Positions 16,258 to 24,335 of a DNA stretch of 64,000 nt are shown piece after piece. The DNA is from Anaerolineae bacterium (GTDB lineage Bacteria > Chloroflexota > Anaerolineae > Promineifilales > Promineifilaceae). The notes beneath the pieces are model-generated. The model made no database searches and was not told where the DNA came from. It saw only the letters and a list, made by a program, of their open reading frames with translations. How positions within the stretch are numbered: the stretch's first letter is position 1; each line of letters begins with the position of its first letter. The position numbers were made by a program, and so were the translations under genes. The stretch covers positions 62,001-126,000 of the forward strand of contig JAHDWJ010000009.1 in the NCBI GenBank assembly GCA_023384415.1. The letters are read 5' to 3'.

Positions 16258-17433
16258 CTACTCCCGCCGCCTTGAAGGCAAAATCCCCTCATATTTGGCG
16301 ATAATCCCCAGCATAATCTCATCTGCCCCGCCGCCAATGGAGAGCAGGCGGGCATCCCGGAAGTAGCGGGCCATGGGGTACTCTTCAACATACCCCATTC
16401 CCCCATGAAACTGAAGACAGGTATCGGCCACTTCACGGGCCAGGCGGCCGGCCTTGAGTTTGCCCATCGAAACTTCGCGGGTCATATCCTGCCCGGCGAT
16501 TAGTTTACGTACACAGTAATAATTGAGATGTTTCATCAGCTCAATTTCTGTCAGCAGTTCGGAGAGCTTAAAATGGATCCATTGATTATCAATGAGGGGA
16601 ATGCCAAAGGTTTTACGCTGGCGGCAGTAATCAATGGTCATCCGCACGATTTTTTCCATGCCGGCTGTGCCCATCAGGCAGGCCACCAGCCGCTCTTTCT
16701 GAAACTGCTGCATTTGCAGCATAAACCCCATTCCCTCAGCCCCAATGCGATTAGTTTGGGGGACACGGACTCCATCAAAGGAGAGAATGCCGGTGTCGCT
16801 GCTGTGGTTGCCTAACTTTTCCAACTTTTTGCTGACGCTGAACCCTGGGGTACTGGTAGGGACGATAATGAGGGACATGCCGGTAAAGCCGTAGTTTCGG
16901 TTATCGGTGCGGGTCAGCAGGGTGATGTAGTCGGCCTGGGTGCCATTGGTGATCCACATTTTGCTGCCATTGATCACATAATCATCCCCATCACGCACGG
17001 CGCGGGTGCTGATACCGGCCACATCTGAGCCGGCCCCTGGTTCGCTGACGGCAATGGAGAAGACACACTCCCCTTTGATGGCCGGGACGAGGAACTGCTC
17101 TTTAAGTTCGTGGGAGCCATGATCTACCAGGGCTGGGGTTGCCATATCGGAGTGGACGGCGATGCCCATAGGTACCCCGGCGCAGTTGGCCTGGCCGAGT
17201 TCTTCCATGAGGATGGTGTTGTACCAGTAATCGGCTCCGCCCCCTCCATATTCTTCAGGGTAAGATAATCCTAACAGCCCTAAATCCCCCATTTTCTTAA
17301 AAAGCTGGTGGGCTGGGAAGATGCGTTCGGCTTCCCATTCTTCAACATAAGGGTTGATTTCGCTCTGCACAAATTTCCGCACCATTTCGCGGAACATGTC
17401 GTGTTCTTTGGTGAAGTAAAGTGGGTCTGACAT
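16258..17433 (-). CDS. Acyl-CoA dehydrogenase (isovaleryl/citronellyl-CoA-type)
   Basis: 391 residues, full length for the family. Signatures: SIAVSEPGAGSDVAGI (FAD/substrate site), YVINGSKMWITNG, CLQFHGGMGYVEEYP and YFRDARLLSIGGGADEIM. It oxidises an acyl-CoA at the alpha-beta bond and passes electrons to ETF. With the LiuC-like hydratase and the biotin carboxylase it suggests a leucine/isovalerate (Liu) or citronellol (Atu) route; sequence alone does not decide which. ATG 17433 has GGAG 6-7 nt upstream; the longer in-frame extension is heptad repeat sequence. Confidence 0.9.
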   Translation of the reverse strand: MSDPLYFTKEHDMFREMVRKFVQSEINPYVEEWEAERIFPAHQLFKKMGDLGLLGLSYPEEYGGGGADYWYNTILMEELGQANCAGVPMGIAVHSDMATPALVDHGSHELKEQFLVPAIKGECVFSIAVSEPGAGSDVAGISTRAVRDGDDYVINGSKMWITNGTQADYITLLTRTDNRNYGFTGMSLIIVPTSTPGFSVSKKLEKLGNHSSDTGILSFDGVRVPQTNRIGAEGMGFMLQMQQFQKERLVACLMGTAGMEKIVRMTIDYCRQRKTFGIPLIDNQWIHFKLSELLTEIELMKHLNYYCVRKLIAGQDMTREVSMGKLKAGRLAREVADTCLQFHGGMGYVEEYPMARYFRDARLLSIGGGADEIMLGIIAKYEGILPSRRRE

Positions 17434-17528
17434 AGAGTTCTCCAGAAGGATGAAGGATGAAAGAGGCGGAATCTCATCATTCACCCCTTATAATCTTTGG
17501 CCGGGACAGCCTAGCATAAAAATCCTGG

Positions 17529-17590
17529 CCACGAATTTCACGAATTAGCCGAAAGTCAGAAAAATTCGTGTCAATGCGTGAAATTCGTGG
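17529..17590. repeat. Imperfect palindrome with CCACGAATTTCACG arms
   Basis: CCACGAATTTCACG at 17529-17542 is the exact reverse complement of CGTGAAATTCGTGG at 17577-17590, and further AATT/CACGAAT units lie between. It is intergenic, directly before the 94-bp palindromic element, and could fold into a hairpin. It may act as a terminator-like structure or be a remnant of a dispersed repeat. Confidence 0.7.
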
Positions 17591-17612
17591 CAGAAGTAAT
17601 TGTTTATATGGC

Positions 17613-17706
17613 GTAACTACTAAGCCTTCCGAAGGTTTTCCCCACTGGGGATCATTGGCAACGAAACCTTCGGAAGGTTATATCACCAGAGAGGGTTAGT
17701 AGTTAC
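17613..17706. mobile_element. 94-bp palindromic MITE-like element, copy A
   Basis: The ends are GTAACTACTAA and its reverse complement TTAGTAGTTAC (one copy slightly extended), and inside are CCTTCCGAAGG and CCTTCGGAAGG arms. A second copy at 60507-60600 matches at 86 of 94 positions by eye. It has no coding capacity and is intergenic in both places. The size and terminal inverted repeats suggest a non-autonomous element moved by a transposase elsewhere in the genome. Confidence 0.75.
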
Positions 17707-17715
17707 TATATGGCA

Positions 17716-18837
17716 TCAATTTGCCCAGGATAGGTGGAGGTCGCGGCCGCAAGCCGTATATCGTTTTATCTGTTCTACAGTAACCTGGTACAGGTCATCC
17801 CCTTGTTGATATGCTTTGAACCAGGACACCGTCTCGGCCAATGCCTGCTCCCAGGTATAAACGGGCTGCCAGCCCAGTAGACGGGCAGCTTTGTCCCAGT
17901 TCATTGCCAGCCAATGGGTCTCTTTCCAGATAACATCTGGTTCCAGATGCTCCCAGGCCCCGCTGCCCCAGAGTTCAATGACTTTTTCTACGATTTGACG
18001 GGTAGAAATGCCTCGCCGTTCCTGGGGGCCAAAGTTCCAGGCTTCGGCAAAGCGGGGGCCATTAGTGAAAAGTTGTGCCCCTAGCCAGAGATAACCGGAT
18101 AACGGTTCCAAAACATGCTGCCAGGGGCGAGTGGCCTCGGGGTTGCGTAACCCCAATGGCTCCCCGGCCATGAGAGCTTTCATGCAATCTGGCAGTAATC
18201 GGTAGGGGGCAAAATCTCCCCCACCGATGACGTTGCCGGCCCGTGTTGAGGCGATGGCTACCTTGTGGTGCGTGTATTTATCGGGATGGAAGTAGCTTTG
18301 GCGGTAGGAGGTGATGGCCAGTTCGGCCATGGCTTTGCTGGCACTGTAAGGGTCAGCCCCCCCCAGCCGGTCATTTTCCCGGTAGCCCCAGGGCATCTCC
18401 TGGTTTTCGTATACTTTGTCGGTGGTGATGCAGACCACAGACAAGGCTGAGTGCTGAGGAGTGAGGCGTGAGTGTCGGATGGCGTCGAGCAGGTGGATGG
18501 TGCCGGTGGTGTTGGTGTTGAAGGTGGTCAGGGGGTCTTCGTAGCCGGGGATGACGAGGGGCTGGGCGGCCAGGTGGAAGATGACCTGGGGCTGATGGGT
18601 GGCGATGAGGGTGCGGAGCGCGGCCGCGTCCTGCACATCCCCTCTTTCATCTTCAATCTGCTTCCCTATCCCCGTCAGGGCAAACATACTGGGGGCAGTG
18701 GGTGGTTCCAGGCTAAAGCCTACCACCCTTGCCCCCAACACGTGCAGCCAGTGGGCCAGCCAGGTACCTTTAAATCCCGTGTGCCCGGTGACGAGAACAG
18801 TTTTGCCAGCGTAGATTTGTCCGAAGGAGCGGTGCAT
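17716..18837 (-). CDS. rfbG: CDP-glucose 4,6-dehydratase
   Basis: 373 residues, an extended short-chain dehydrogenase/reductase: NAD-binding KTVLVTGHTGFKGTWLAHWL, CITTDKVYENQEMPWGYREN, catalytic YxxxK in DPYSASKAMAE, and TRAGNVIGGGDFAPYRLLPD. These match RfbG/DdhB, which converts CDP-glucose to CDP-4-keto-6-deoxyglucose for deoxysugar synthesis in surface polysaccharide. No rfbF (cytidylyltransferase) or downstream deoxysugar genes are adjacent, so it is isolated from its pathway, although an exopolysaccharide block follows at 22-35 kb. The start at 18837 is set by the family N-terminus; no clear Shine-Dalgarno is seen. Confidence 0.85.
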   Translation of the reverse strand: MHRSFGQIYAGKTVLVTGHTGFKGTWLAHWLHVLGARVVGFSLEPPTAPSMFALTGIGKQIEDERGDVQDAAALRTLIATHQPQVIFHLAAQPLVIPGYEDPLTTFNTNTTGTIHLLDAIRHSRLTPQHSALSVVCITTDKVYENQEMPWGYRENDRLGGADPYSASKAMAELAITSYRQSYFHPDKYTHHKVAIASTRAGNVIGGGDFAPYRLLPDCMKALMAGEPLGLRNPEATRPWQHVLEPLSGYLWLGAQLFTNGPRFAEAWNFGPQERRGISTRQIVEKVIELWGSGAWEHLEPDVIWKETHWLAMNWDKAARLLGWQPVYTWEQALAETVSWFKAYQQGDDLYQVTVEQIKRYTACGRDLHLSWAN

Positions 18838-18909
18838 ATAAACTCGTGGGAACTCAGGGGAACTTTTGCAACTCGAAAAGCAACTGATCACAAAGGCCCA
18901 AAATAGAAA

Positions 18910-19398
18910 TTATGCTTCTCCTGCTTGTCGCAGAACCATTTGCATCACGGGCTGGCTCAGGCTAAATCCTTTTTGCCGCAATAATTCTAACTCAGGGCGT
19001 AGTTGGGAAATCAAGCCTTCCTTTTTGGCCCACAGCAAAAGATCCACGGTACCAACATGTGGTACCTTTAATTGGGTCAATTTTCGTCGGCCTTTCTTCT
19101 CATCCATTAGAACCCAATCTGCCTTGATTTCGCGGGCCAATACAATCGTTTCAGCCTCACCTCGATCTAATTCATCTTACAGAAGGTCAATGGCGAGGAG
19201 ATCGCGGACATTCACTCGTCTTACCCAGGTAGCTGTTTGTACTGCTTTTCTTGCTCCACCTGTGTTACGTCCAGCTTTTATCGTTTCATTGTATACAGCC
19301 TGGGAAATGGAGATTTCCTTAAATAGGTCTTGGAGTAAGTTGAACCGATTCAACTTAGCCATAGCCACAGGCGGGGTTGCGTTTGAGACAACGATCAT
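18910..19398 (-). pseudogene. DUF3368 PIN-like toxin, interrupted by an in-frame TAA
   Basis: The frame from ATG 19398 reads a DUF3368 N-terminus (MIVVSNATPPVAMAKLNRF, ISQAVYNETI), meets TAA at 19179-19177 after 73 codons, and continues in the same frame with the family's C-terminal half: DELDRGEAETIVLAREIKAD, WVLMDEKKGRRKL, GTVDLLLWAKKEGLI. The total of about 162 codons is the usual family length, so one nonsense change splits an otherwise intact gene. DUF3368 proteins are PIN-fold putative RNase toxins paired with UPF0175 antitoxins. Its ATG overlaps the antitoxin stop (ATGA), the usual TA arrangement. An inactivated toxin is the simple reading; a sequencing error is the alternative. Confidence 0.8.
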
Positions 19399-19676
19399 AC
19401 TTTTTTGCTAGCCGCCAACATTTCAGCCGCGGCAAATTCTTGAGCTAATTCAGCCTCGCTATAATCAATATAGGCAAAACCTTTGTCCTGAAGAAGTTGG
19501 ATAAACTCCAGACGGTTAATTCCCAAGAGATGAGCGGCTTTACCGGACGATATTCTTTCTTCCTGATACAGGGACAAAATCATCCATTCCAACACCCGTC
19601 GCTGAACCTTTTCTTGGGTATAGCCATATTGCAACAGACTGTTTGGTACACGAATGGAAAAAGTAGTTTCTATCAT
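19395..19676 (-). CDS. UPF0175 family antitoxin
   Basis: 93 residues. An N-terminal strand (ETTFSIRVPNSLLQYGYTQE) is followed by the UPF0175 helices WMILSLYQEERISSGKAAHL and LGINRLEFIQLLQDKG, a likely HTH for autoregulation. UPF0175 genes usually precede DUF3368 PIN toxins, as here with a 4-bp ATGA overlap. The partner toxin is interrupted, so the antitoxin may be a relic or may silence related toxins elsewhere. It starts 2 bp after the stop of the upstream oligopeptidase gene, probably sharing its transcript. Confidence 0.8.
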   Translation of the reverse strand: MIETTFSIRVPNSLLQYGYTQEKVQRRVLEWMILSLYQEERISSGKAAHLLGINRLEFIQLLQDKGFAYIDYSEAELAQEFAAAEMLAASKKV

Positions 19677-19678
19677 GG

Positions 19679-21745
19679 TTAATCCTTTTTTGCGGCCGCG
19701 TCTGTGAGTCCCAACACCTCCAGGAAGAAAACATACTCTTCGGCTATTTCGCGCAGGTAATCGTAGCGGCCGGATGCCCCGCCGTGTCCAGCCCCCATGT
19801 TGGTACGGAGCAGGAGAAGGTTATCATCCGTTTTGGTCACCCGGAGTTTGGCCACCCATTTGGCGGGTTCCCAATATTGTACCCTGGGATCATTGAGGCC
19901 GGCCGTGACCAATAAGTTTGGATACGGTTGGGCTGTCACCATGTCGTAAGGGGAGTAGGAGAGCATATACCGGTAATAAGTTTCATCATCCGGGTTGCCC
20001 CACTCTTCATATTCGGTCACTGTCAGGGGGATGGTGGGGTCGCTCATGGTGGTGACGACATCTACAAAAGGAACATGGGCGATGACCCCCTGGAACAGGT
20101 CGGGGCGCATGGTGGCGATAGCTCCCATAAGCAGCCCCCCGGCACTGCCCCCCATGGCCATTAGCTGTTGGGGGGTGGTGTACTCCTCGCTGATAAGATG
20201 TTCGGCGCAGGCGATGAAGTCGGTAAAGCTGTTCCGTTTGTGTAAATATTTGCCGTTTTCATACCAGAGGCGGCCCATCTCCCCACCGCCCCGGATGTGG
20301 GCGATGGCGTAAATGAATCCCCGGTCGAGTAGGCTGAGCCGGTTGGAAGAGAAGTTGGGGTCAATGGAGTGACCGTAAGAGCCATACCCATAGAGCAAGA
20401 GGGGAGCGCGGCCGCCATCCCTGGCCCCTTTTTTATACACCAATGAGATAGGCACTCGGGTGCCATCCTCAGCTACTGCCCACACTCGTTCCGAAAGGTA
20501 TTGCTCTGGCTCATACCCCCCTAACACTGGCTGCTGTTTTCTGAGAGTACGCTCTTGGGTCACCATGTGGTAATCATAGATAGATTGGGGGGTGATGAGG
20601 GAGGCGTAATGAAAGCGCAAAACCTGGGTATCAAACTCTGGGTTTTCGCCCTCCCAGGCGGTATAGACGGGTTCAGGGAATGGGATGAGGTGGTAGTCGC
20701 CGCTGTTCAGATCGCCAACCCGTATCTGGCGCAGCCCATCCTGCCGCTGGTAGATGACGATATGGTCACGGAACATCTCCAGGCCGTCAATTTTGATCGC
20801 CTCATCGTAGGGCATCAGGTCGGTCCAGTTGGCCCGACCAGGGTTGTCCACGGGAGCGGTGACAATCTTAAAGTTTTTGGCCCCATCGGCGTTGGTGAAG
20901 ATGTAGAAGCGGCCGCGATGATGTTCCGCCCCATATTCCACTCCCTGTTCACGAGGGTGGATGGGTTGAAAAGTGTCGGTAGGGTTGTCGGCGGCGAGAA
21001 ACTGCACCTCGTCTGTTTCCTTACTGTTGAGGCTCATCAGCAAATAGGTTTCATCTTTGCTTTTGCCGATGCCAAGAAAAAAGCGGGCATCCTCTTCCTG
21101 GTAGACAACAACATCATCCTGAATTGAACTGCCTAACCGGTGGCGACGGAGTTGATGCGGCCGCAAGGCTTCATCCAATACTGTGTAATACAGCGTTTCA
21201 TTGTCATTGGCCCAGGCCAGGCTGTAATAAGTGGCTGGGATGACATCAGGTAAATTTTGACCGGTGCGTAAATCTTTGACATAAATGGTATACGTTTCAT
21301 TGCCAGCCAGATCGACCGAATAAGCCAGGAGTTGGTGATTGGGACTGGGTTCAAAAACGCCAACCGCACAATAAGGGGAATCCCCGGCCAGGGCGTTGAT
21401 GTCCAGGATGATCTGTTCGTCGTTTTCCAGGTTGCCTTGTTTACGGCAGTGGATGTTGTACTGTTTTCCTTCTTCCGTGCGGGTGTAGTAGAAATAATCT
21501 CCCATTTTGACCGGTACAGAGAGGTCGGTTTCCTGGATGCGCCCTTTCATCTCCTGGAAAAGGGTTTCTTGTAATGGTTCGGTATCCTTCATTATTGCTT
21601 TGGTATACTCGTTTTCCGCTTCCAGGTAGGCGATGACTTCCGGGTTTTCCTTTTCGCGTAGCCAATAATAATTATCTATGCGGGTATGACCATGAGCGGG
21701 AAGGGTGTGCGGCCGCACGGTGGCGATGGGGGGAGTAAGGGACAT
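19679..21745 (-). CDS. ptrB: Oligopeptidase B (prolyl oligopeptidase family, S9A)
   Basis: 688 residues, the normal length. An N-terminal seven-bladed propeller domain (opening RIDNYYWLREKENPEV) precedes the alpha/beta-hydrolase domain. The triad is visible: Ser in MAMGGSAGGLLMGA, Asp in TAGLNDPRVQYWEP, His in MGAGHGGASGRYDYL. The EEWGNP stretch and RGGGEMGRLWYENGK are typical of oligopeptidase B, which cleaves short peptides after basic residues in the cytoplasm. AGGAG lies 6 nt upstream of ATG 21745, so that start is preferred over TTG 21751. Confidence 0.92.
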   Translation of the reverse strand: MSLTPPIATVRPHTLPAHGHTRIDNYYWLREKENPEVIAYLEAENEYTKAIMKDTEPLQETLFQEMKGRIQETDLSVPVKMGDYFYYTRTEEGKQYNIHCRKQGNLENDEQIILDINALAGDSPYCAVGVFEPSPNHQLLAYSVDLAGNETYTIYVKDLRTGQNLPDVIPATYYSLAWANDNETLYYTVLDEALRPHQLRRHRLGSSIQDDVVVYQEEDARFFLGIGKSKDETYLLMSLNSKETDEVQFLAADNPTDTFQPIHPREQGVEYGAEHHRGRFYIFTNADGAKNFKIVTAPVDNPGRANWTDLMPYDEAIKIDGLEMFRDHIVIYQRQDGLRQIRVGDLNSGDYHLIPFPEPVYTAWEGENPEFDTQVLRFHYASLITPQSIYDYHMVTQERTLRKQQPVLGGYEPEQYLSERVWAVAEDGTRVPISLVYKKGARDGGRAPLLLYGYGSYGHSIDPNFSSNRLSLLDRGFIYAIAHIRGGGEMGRLWYENGKYLHKRNSFTDFIACAEHLISEEYTTPQQLMAMGGSAGGLLMGAIATMRPDLFQGVIAHVPFVDVVTTMSDPTIPLTVTEYEEWGNPDDETYYRYMLSYSPYDMVTAQPYPNLLVTAGLNDPRVQYWEPAKWVAKLRVTKTDDNLLLLRTNMGAGHGGASGRYDYLREIAEEYVFFLEVLGLTDAAAKKD

Positions 21746-21902
21746 AAACAACTCCTGTTGTTGAAGGTGGACGAATCAGGCTAATGATACTGGAGAATAG
21801 GGGGAATGTCTATGTTGCCGGGAGTGGGGGGATGCAGCGATGTGAGCAAGCAAAACAGCCAGTAACTGGGTTGGGGGGAGATTGGCAACCACGCGGCCGC
21901 GG

Positions 21903-22565
21903 TCATTTCAGGAGATCTATTTTCCCTACTATTTTGTTTGCTTCCACCAGTTCATCAGCAATGATGGTGTGATCCATGCCGGGGTAAAGACGCATGGTTA
22001 CAGCGGCCCCCAGGCTGGTTAATACAGCGGCTGTCTCCTGCACCCGCTCTTTAGGGATGTGGGAATCTATGTCACTGCACCCTAAAAAGACCGGAGTGCC
22101 GGCCAGCGAACCGGCATAATTGCGCGGTGTACCGGGTGGTCCAATCACACCGCCGCTAAAAGCCAATAAGGCCCCATACCGTCTGGGGTTACGAGCCACA
22201 AATTCGCTGGCCAGACAGGCCCCTTGGGAAAAGCCAGCCAGAATAAGCCGCTCGACTGGAATATTGGCTGCCTCGATTTCGGACACCAGATCAGCCAGCC
22301 GTTGTAAGGCGGAAGATAAATAAGGCTCATTTTGTTCCAGTGGGTAGAGAAAGCTGTAAGGATACCAGGTATACCCGGCTGCTTGCGGGGCTAAATAGGC
22401 CATCTCTGGATGGGGTAGATGAGCAGCCAGCTCTAAAATACTGGTGGCGGTGGCTCCCCGGCCATGTACTAGAATCATGGCGGCGGTCGCCTGGTTAAGG
22501 GGTTGGCCGGTCATCATAACCTGCTGTCCCTGGTGGGGGTTGATAGATGTAGGATGATGGTTCAT
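21903..22565 (-). CDS. Alpha/beta hydrolase, phospholipase/carboxylesterase family
   Basis: 220 residues. Nucleophile elbow LILAGFSQGACLASEF (Ser), Asp in LGCSDIDSHIP and His in YPGMDHTII form the triad; MILVHGRGATATSIL is the oxyanion strand. This matches the YpfH/EstB-type carboxylesterase group acting on short acyl esters. GGAG sits 8 nt upstream of the ATG. A GCGGCCGC octamer lies a few bases beyond its stop codon, one of the few intergenic copies. Confidence 0.85.
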   Translation of the reverse strand: MNHHPTSINPHQGQQVMMTGQPLNQATAAMILVHGRGATATSILELAAHLPHPEMAYLAPQAAGYTWYPYSFLYPLEQNEPYLSSALQRLADLVSEIEAANIPVERLILAGFSQGACLASEFVARNPRRYGALLAFSGGVIGPPGTPRNYAGSLAGTPVFLGCSDIDSHIPKERVQETAAVLTSLGAAVTMRLYPGMDHTIIADELVEANKIVGKIDLLK

Positions 22566-22678
22566 AGGAATGACTCCAGATAACGAAAATAGAGAAGTAT
22601 AGCCGTGAATGACACGAACAGGGCTTTAGGAATTCAGGGGGTTGGTACTAAATGCAGCACGTATGGCTATGCACTTCT

Positions 22679-24265
22679 TCACCATGCTCCAGTTCCTTTA
22701 ATAACCGCAGGGATAGTTTTCAGCAAGATTTGGCAATCTGTGAGCAGGGTGTAATGTTCAATATAATCTAACTCCAGGCGTACCCGCTCATTGAGGGGGA
22801 GTTCACCCCGGCCGTTGATTTGCATAGGGCCAGTAATGCCTGGCCGTACCGAGAGCCGCCGCCTCTGCCAATCATTATACCGGGCCACGATGCGGGCTTC
22901 TTCTGGCCGCGGCCCTACCAGGCTCATATCCCCTTTGAGTACGTTCCAAAATTGGGGAATTTCATCCAGGCTCCAGCGGCGTAAGAAATGGCCTAAAGGG
23001 GTAATACGGGGATCATCTTTGATCTTAAAAACTGGTTCGGGCAGATTGTCTAGATCGATCAGTTGATCTAACTCAGCTTCGGCGTTGGGGCGCATGGAGC
23101 GAAATTTGTACACGGTAAACGGTTTGCCATTTTGGCCGATGCGCTGCTGACGGAAAAAGATGGGGCCAGGGCCAGAGAGGCGAATGGCTACAGCTACGAG
23201 AAGGATGATGGGTAGGCTGAGGATGAACAGTCCCCCACCCAGAACCAGGTCTAGCAGCCGTTTGGCCAGACGATGATGGCCGCTGAGGATCGGTTTTTGC
23301 TGGCGAGCCTGCGGCCGCAGCACCACTGTACCATAGCCATAACTATAGGCCAGGGCCACCGCCCGCAAAAAAAGAAGCGGTAGGGCGATAATTAAAACGG
23401 TGCTGTCTCGCTGCACCGTTTTCGCTAGAAATGGAACGCAACTGAGTATAAAAGCGATCAGCCACCCCCCGGCCCCGATGAGGAGCGGCTGCCAGAGCAA
23501 GGGGGCGAGCAGGACAAAAGGAAGCAGCAAGGTCAGCCCCATTTGTACCTTTAGCAGTTGGGGTGTCCGGGAATCACTGATCAGCCGTTCTGGGTGGCGG
23601 TGCATGAGCATTGCTTTCCATTTACCGATGGCGAATTTCCGTTTGAAATATCGCCAGGCTGAGGTGGTGTGCAGATGATAAACGCGGGCATCAGGGGCGA
23701 AGATCATTTTGTACCCTTTGGCGGCCAGGCGGAAGGAGAGGTCTTGATCTTCGACTTCGGGCAGGGAGAGGTCAAAGCCGCCGTTTTCCAGGAAGATGTC
23801 GCGCCGGTAAGCGGCCGCATACGTATCAATAAAATTTATCTGTGTTTCTCGCCGCATTCGATCATACCGCTCTTCCACTTCTACTTGCGTGAAGCGAGCG
23901 ACTAACTCTTTTTGCTTACACAAATAAGCCCCTTTCACCCCGACCACATCAGGATCATTGGCAAAGGGTTGTACCATTTGCTCTACCCAGTCGGGGCGGG
24001 GTTCACAATCAGAGTCGGTAAAGAGGATAATCTCCCCCTGAGCAGCTTCCGCGCCAACATTTCGTACTCCTGACTTGCCTAATTTACCTGGTGTCAGCAC
24101 CCGTGCCCCAGCCTGGTGGGCACAGGCTACGGTGTTATCAGTTGAGGCATCGTCCACCACGATAATTTCAACCTGCTGACGGGGAACCGTCTGGTTTTGC
24201 AAAGCGTGGATGCAGGTCGTGATGGTTTGCTCGGCGTTGTAGGCGGGAATAATGACGGAATACAT
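22679..24265 (-). CDS. GT2 glycosyltransferase fused to polyprenyl-phosphate sugar-1-phosphate transferase
   Basis: 528 residues. Residues 1-about 230 are a GT-A family 2 transferase: YSVIIPAYNAEQTI, IIVVDDASTD, the metal-binding LFTDSDCEPRPDW, EVEDQDLSFRLAAKG. Three or so membrane helices (about 240-330) lead to a bacterial sugar transferase (PHPT/WcaJ) domain: KRLLDLVLGGGLFILSLPII, RIGQNGKPFTVYKFRSMR, SLDEIPQFWNVLKGDMSLVG, PRPEEARI, RPGITGPMQINGRG. The second domain places the first sugar-phosphate on undecaprenyl phosphate; the first could add the next sugar. The two activities are normally separate proteins, so this fusion could couple priming and the first extension at the membrane. It heads the minus-strand envelope block. 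Confidence 0.88.
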   Translation of the reverse strand: MYSVIIPAYNAEQTITTCIHALQNQTVPRQQVEIIVVDDASTDNTVACAHQAGARVLTPGKLGKSGVRNVGAEAAQGEIILFTDSDCEPRPDWVEQMVQPFANDPDVVGVKGAYLCKQKELVARFTQVEVEERYDRMRRETQINFIDTYAAAYRRDIFLENGGFDLSLPEVEDQDLSFRLAAKGYKMIFAPDARVYHLHTTSAWRYFKRKFAIGKWKAMLMHRHPERLISDSRTPQLLKVQMGLTLLLPFVLLAPLLWQPLLIGAGGWLIAFILSCVPFLAKTVQRDSTVLIIALPLLFLRAVALAYSYGYGTVVLRPQARQQKPILSGHHRLAKRLLDLVLGGGLFILSLPIILLVAVAIRLSGPGPIFFRQQRIGQNGKPFTVYKFRSMRPNAEAELDQLIDLDNLPEPVFKIKDDPRITPLGHFLRRWSLDEIPQFWNVLKGDMSLVGPRPEEARIVARYNDWQRRRLSVRPGITGPMQINGRGELPLNERVRLELDYIEHYTLLTDCQILLKTIPAVIKGTGAW

Positions 24266-24270
24266 GATAA

Positions 24271-24335
24271 GAATTATGAAGGTTGAATTATGAAGGATGA
24301 AGGATGTTTTTCATAATTTAGCTTTCATCCTTCAT
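24271..24335. repeat. Heptad repeats forming a 12-bp stem
   Basis: Units GAATTAT, GAAGGTT, GAATTAT, GAAGGAT, GAAGGAT run from 24271 to 24305. ATGAAGGATGAA (24290-24301) is mirrored by TTCATCCTTCAT (24324-24335). The second arm encodes the last residues (IMKDES) of the UPF0104 protein. The hairpin could slow transcription between the two genes. Confidence 0.65.

Noticed and set aside
20555..21127. 190-codon plus-strand frame
   Set aside because: Antisense to oligopeptidase B, which has an intact triad and start site.
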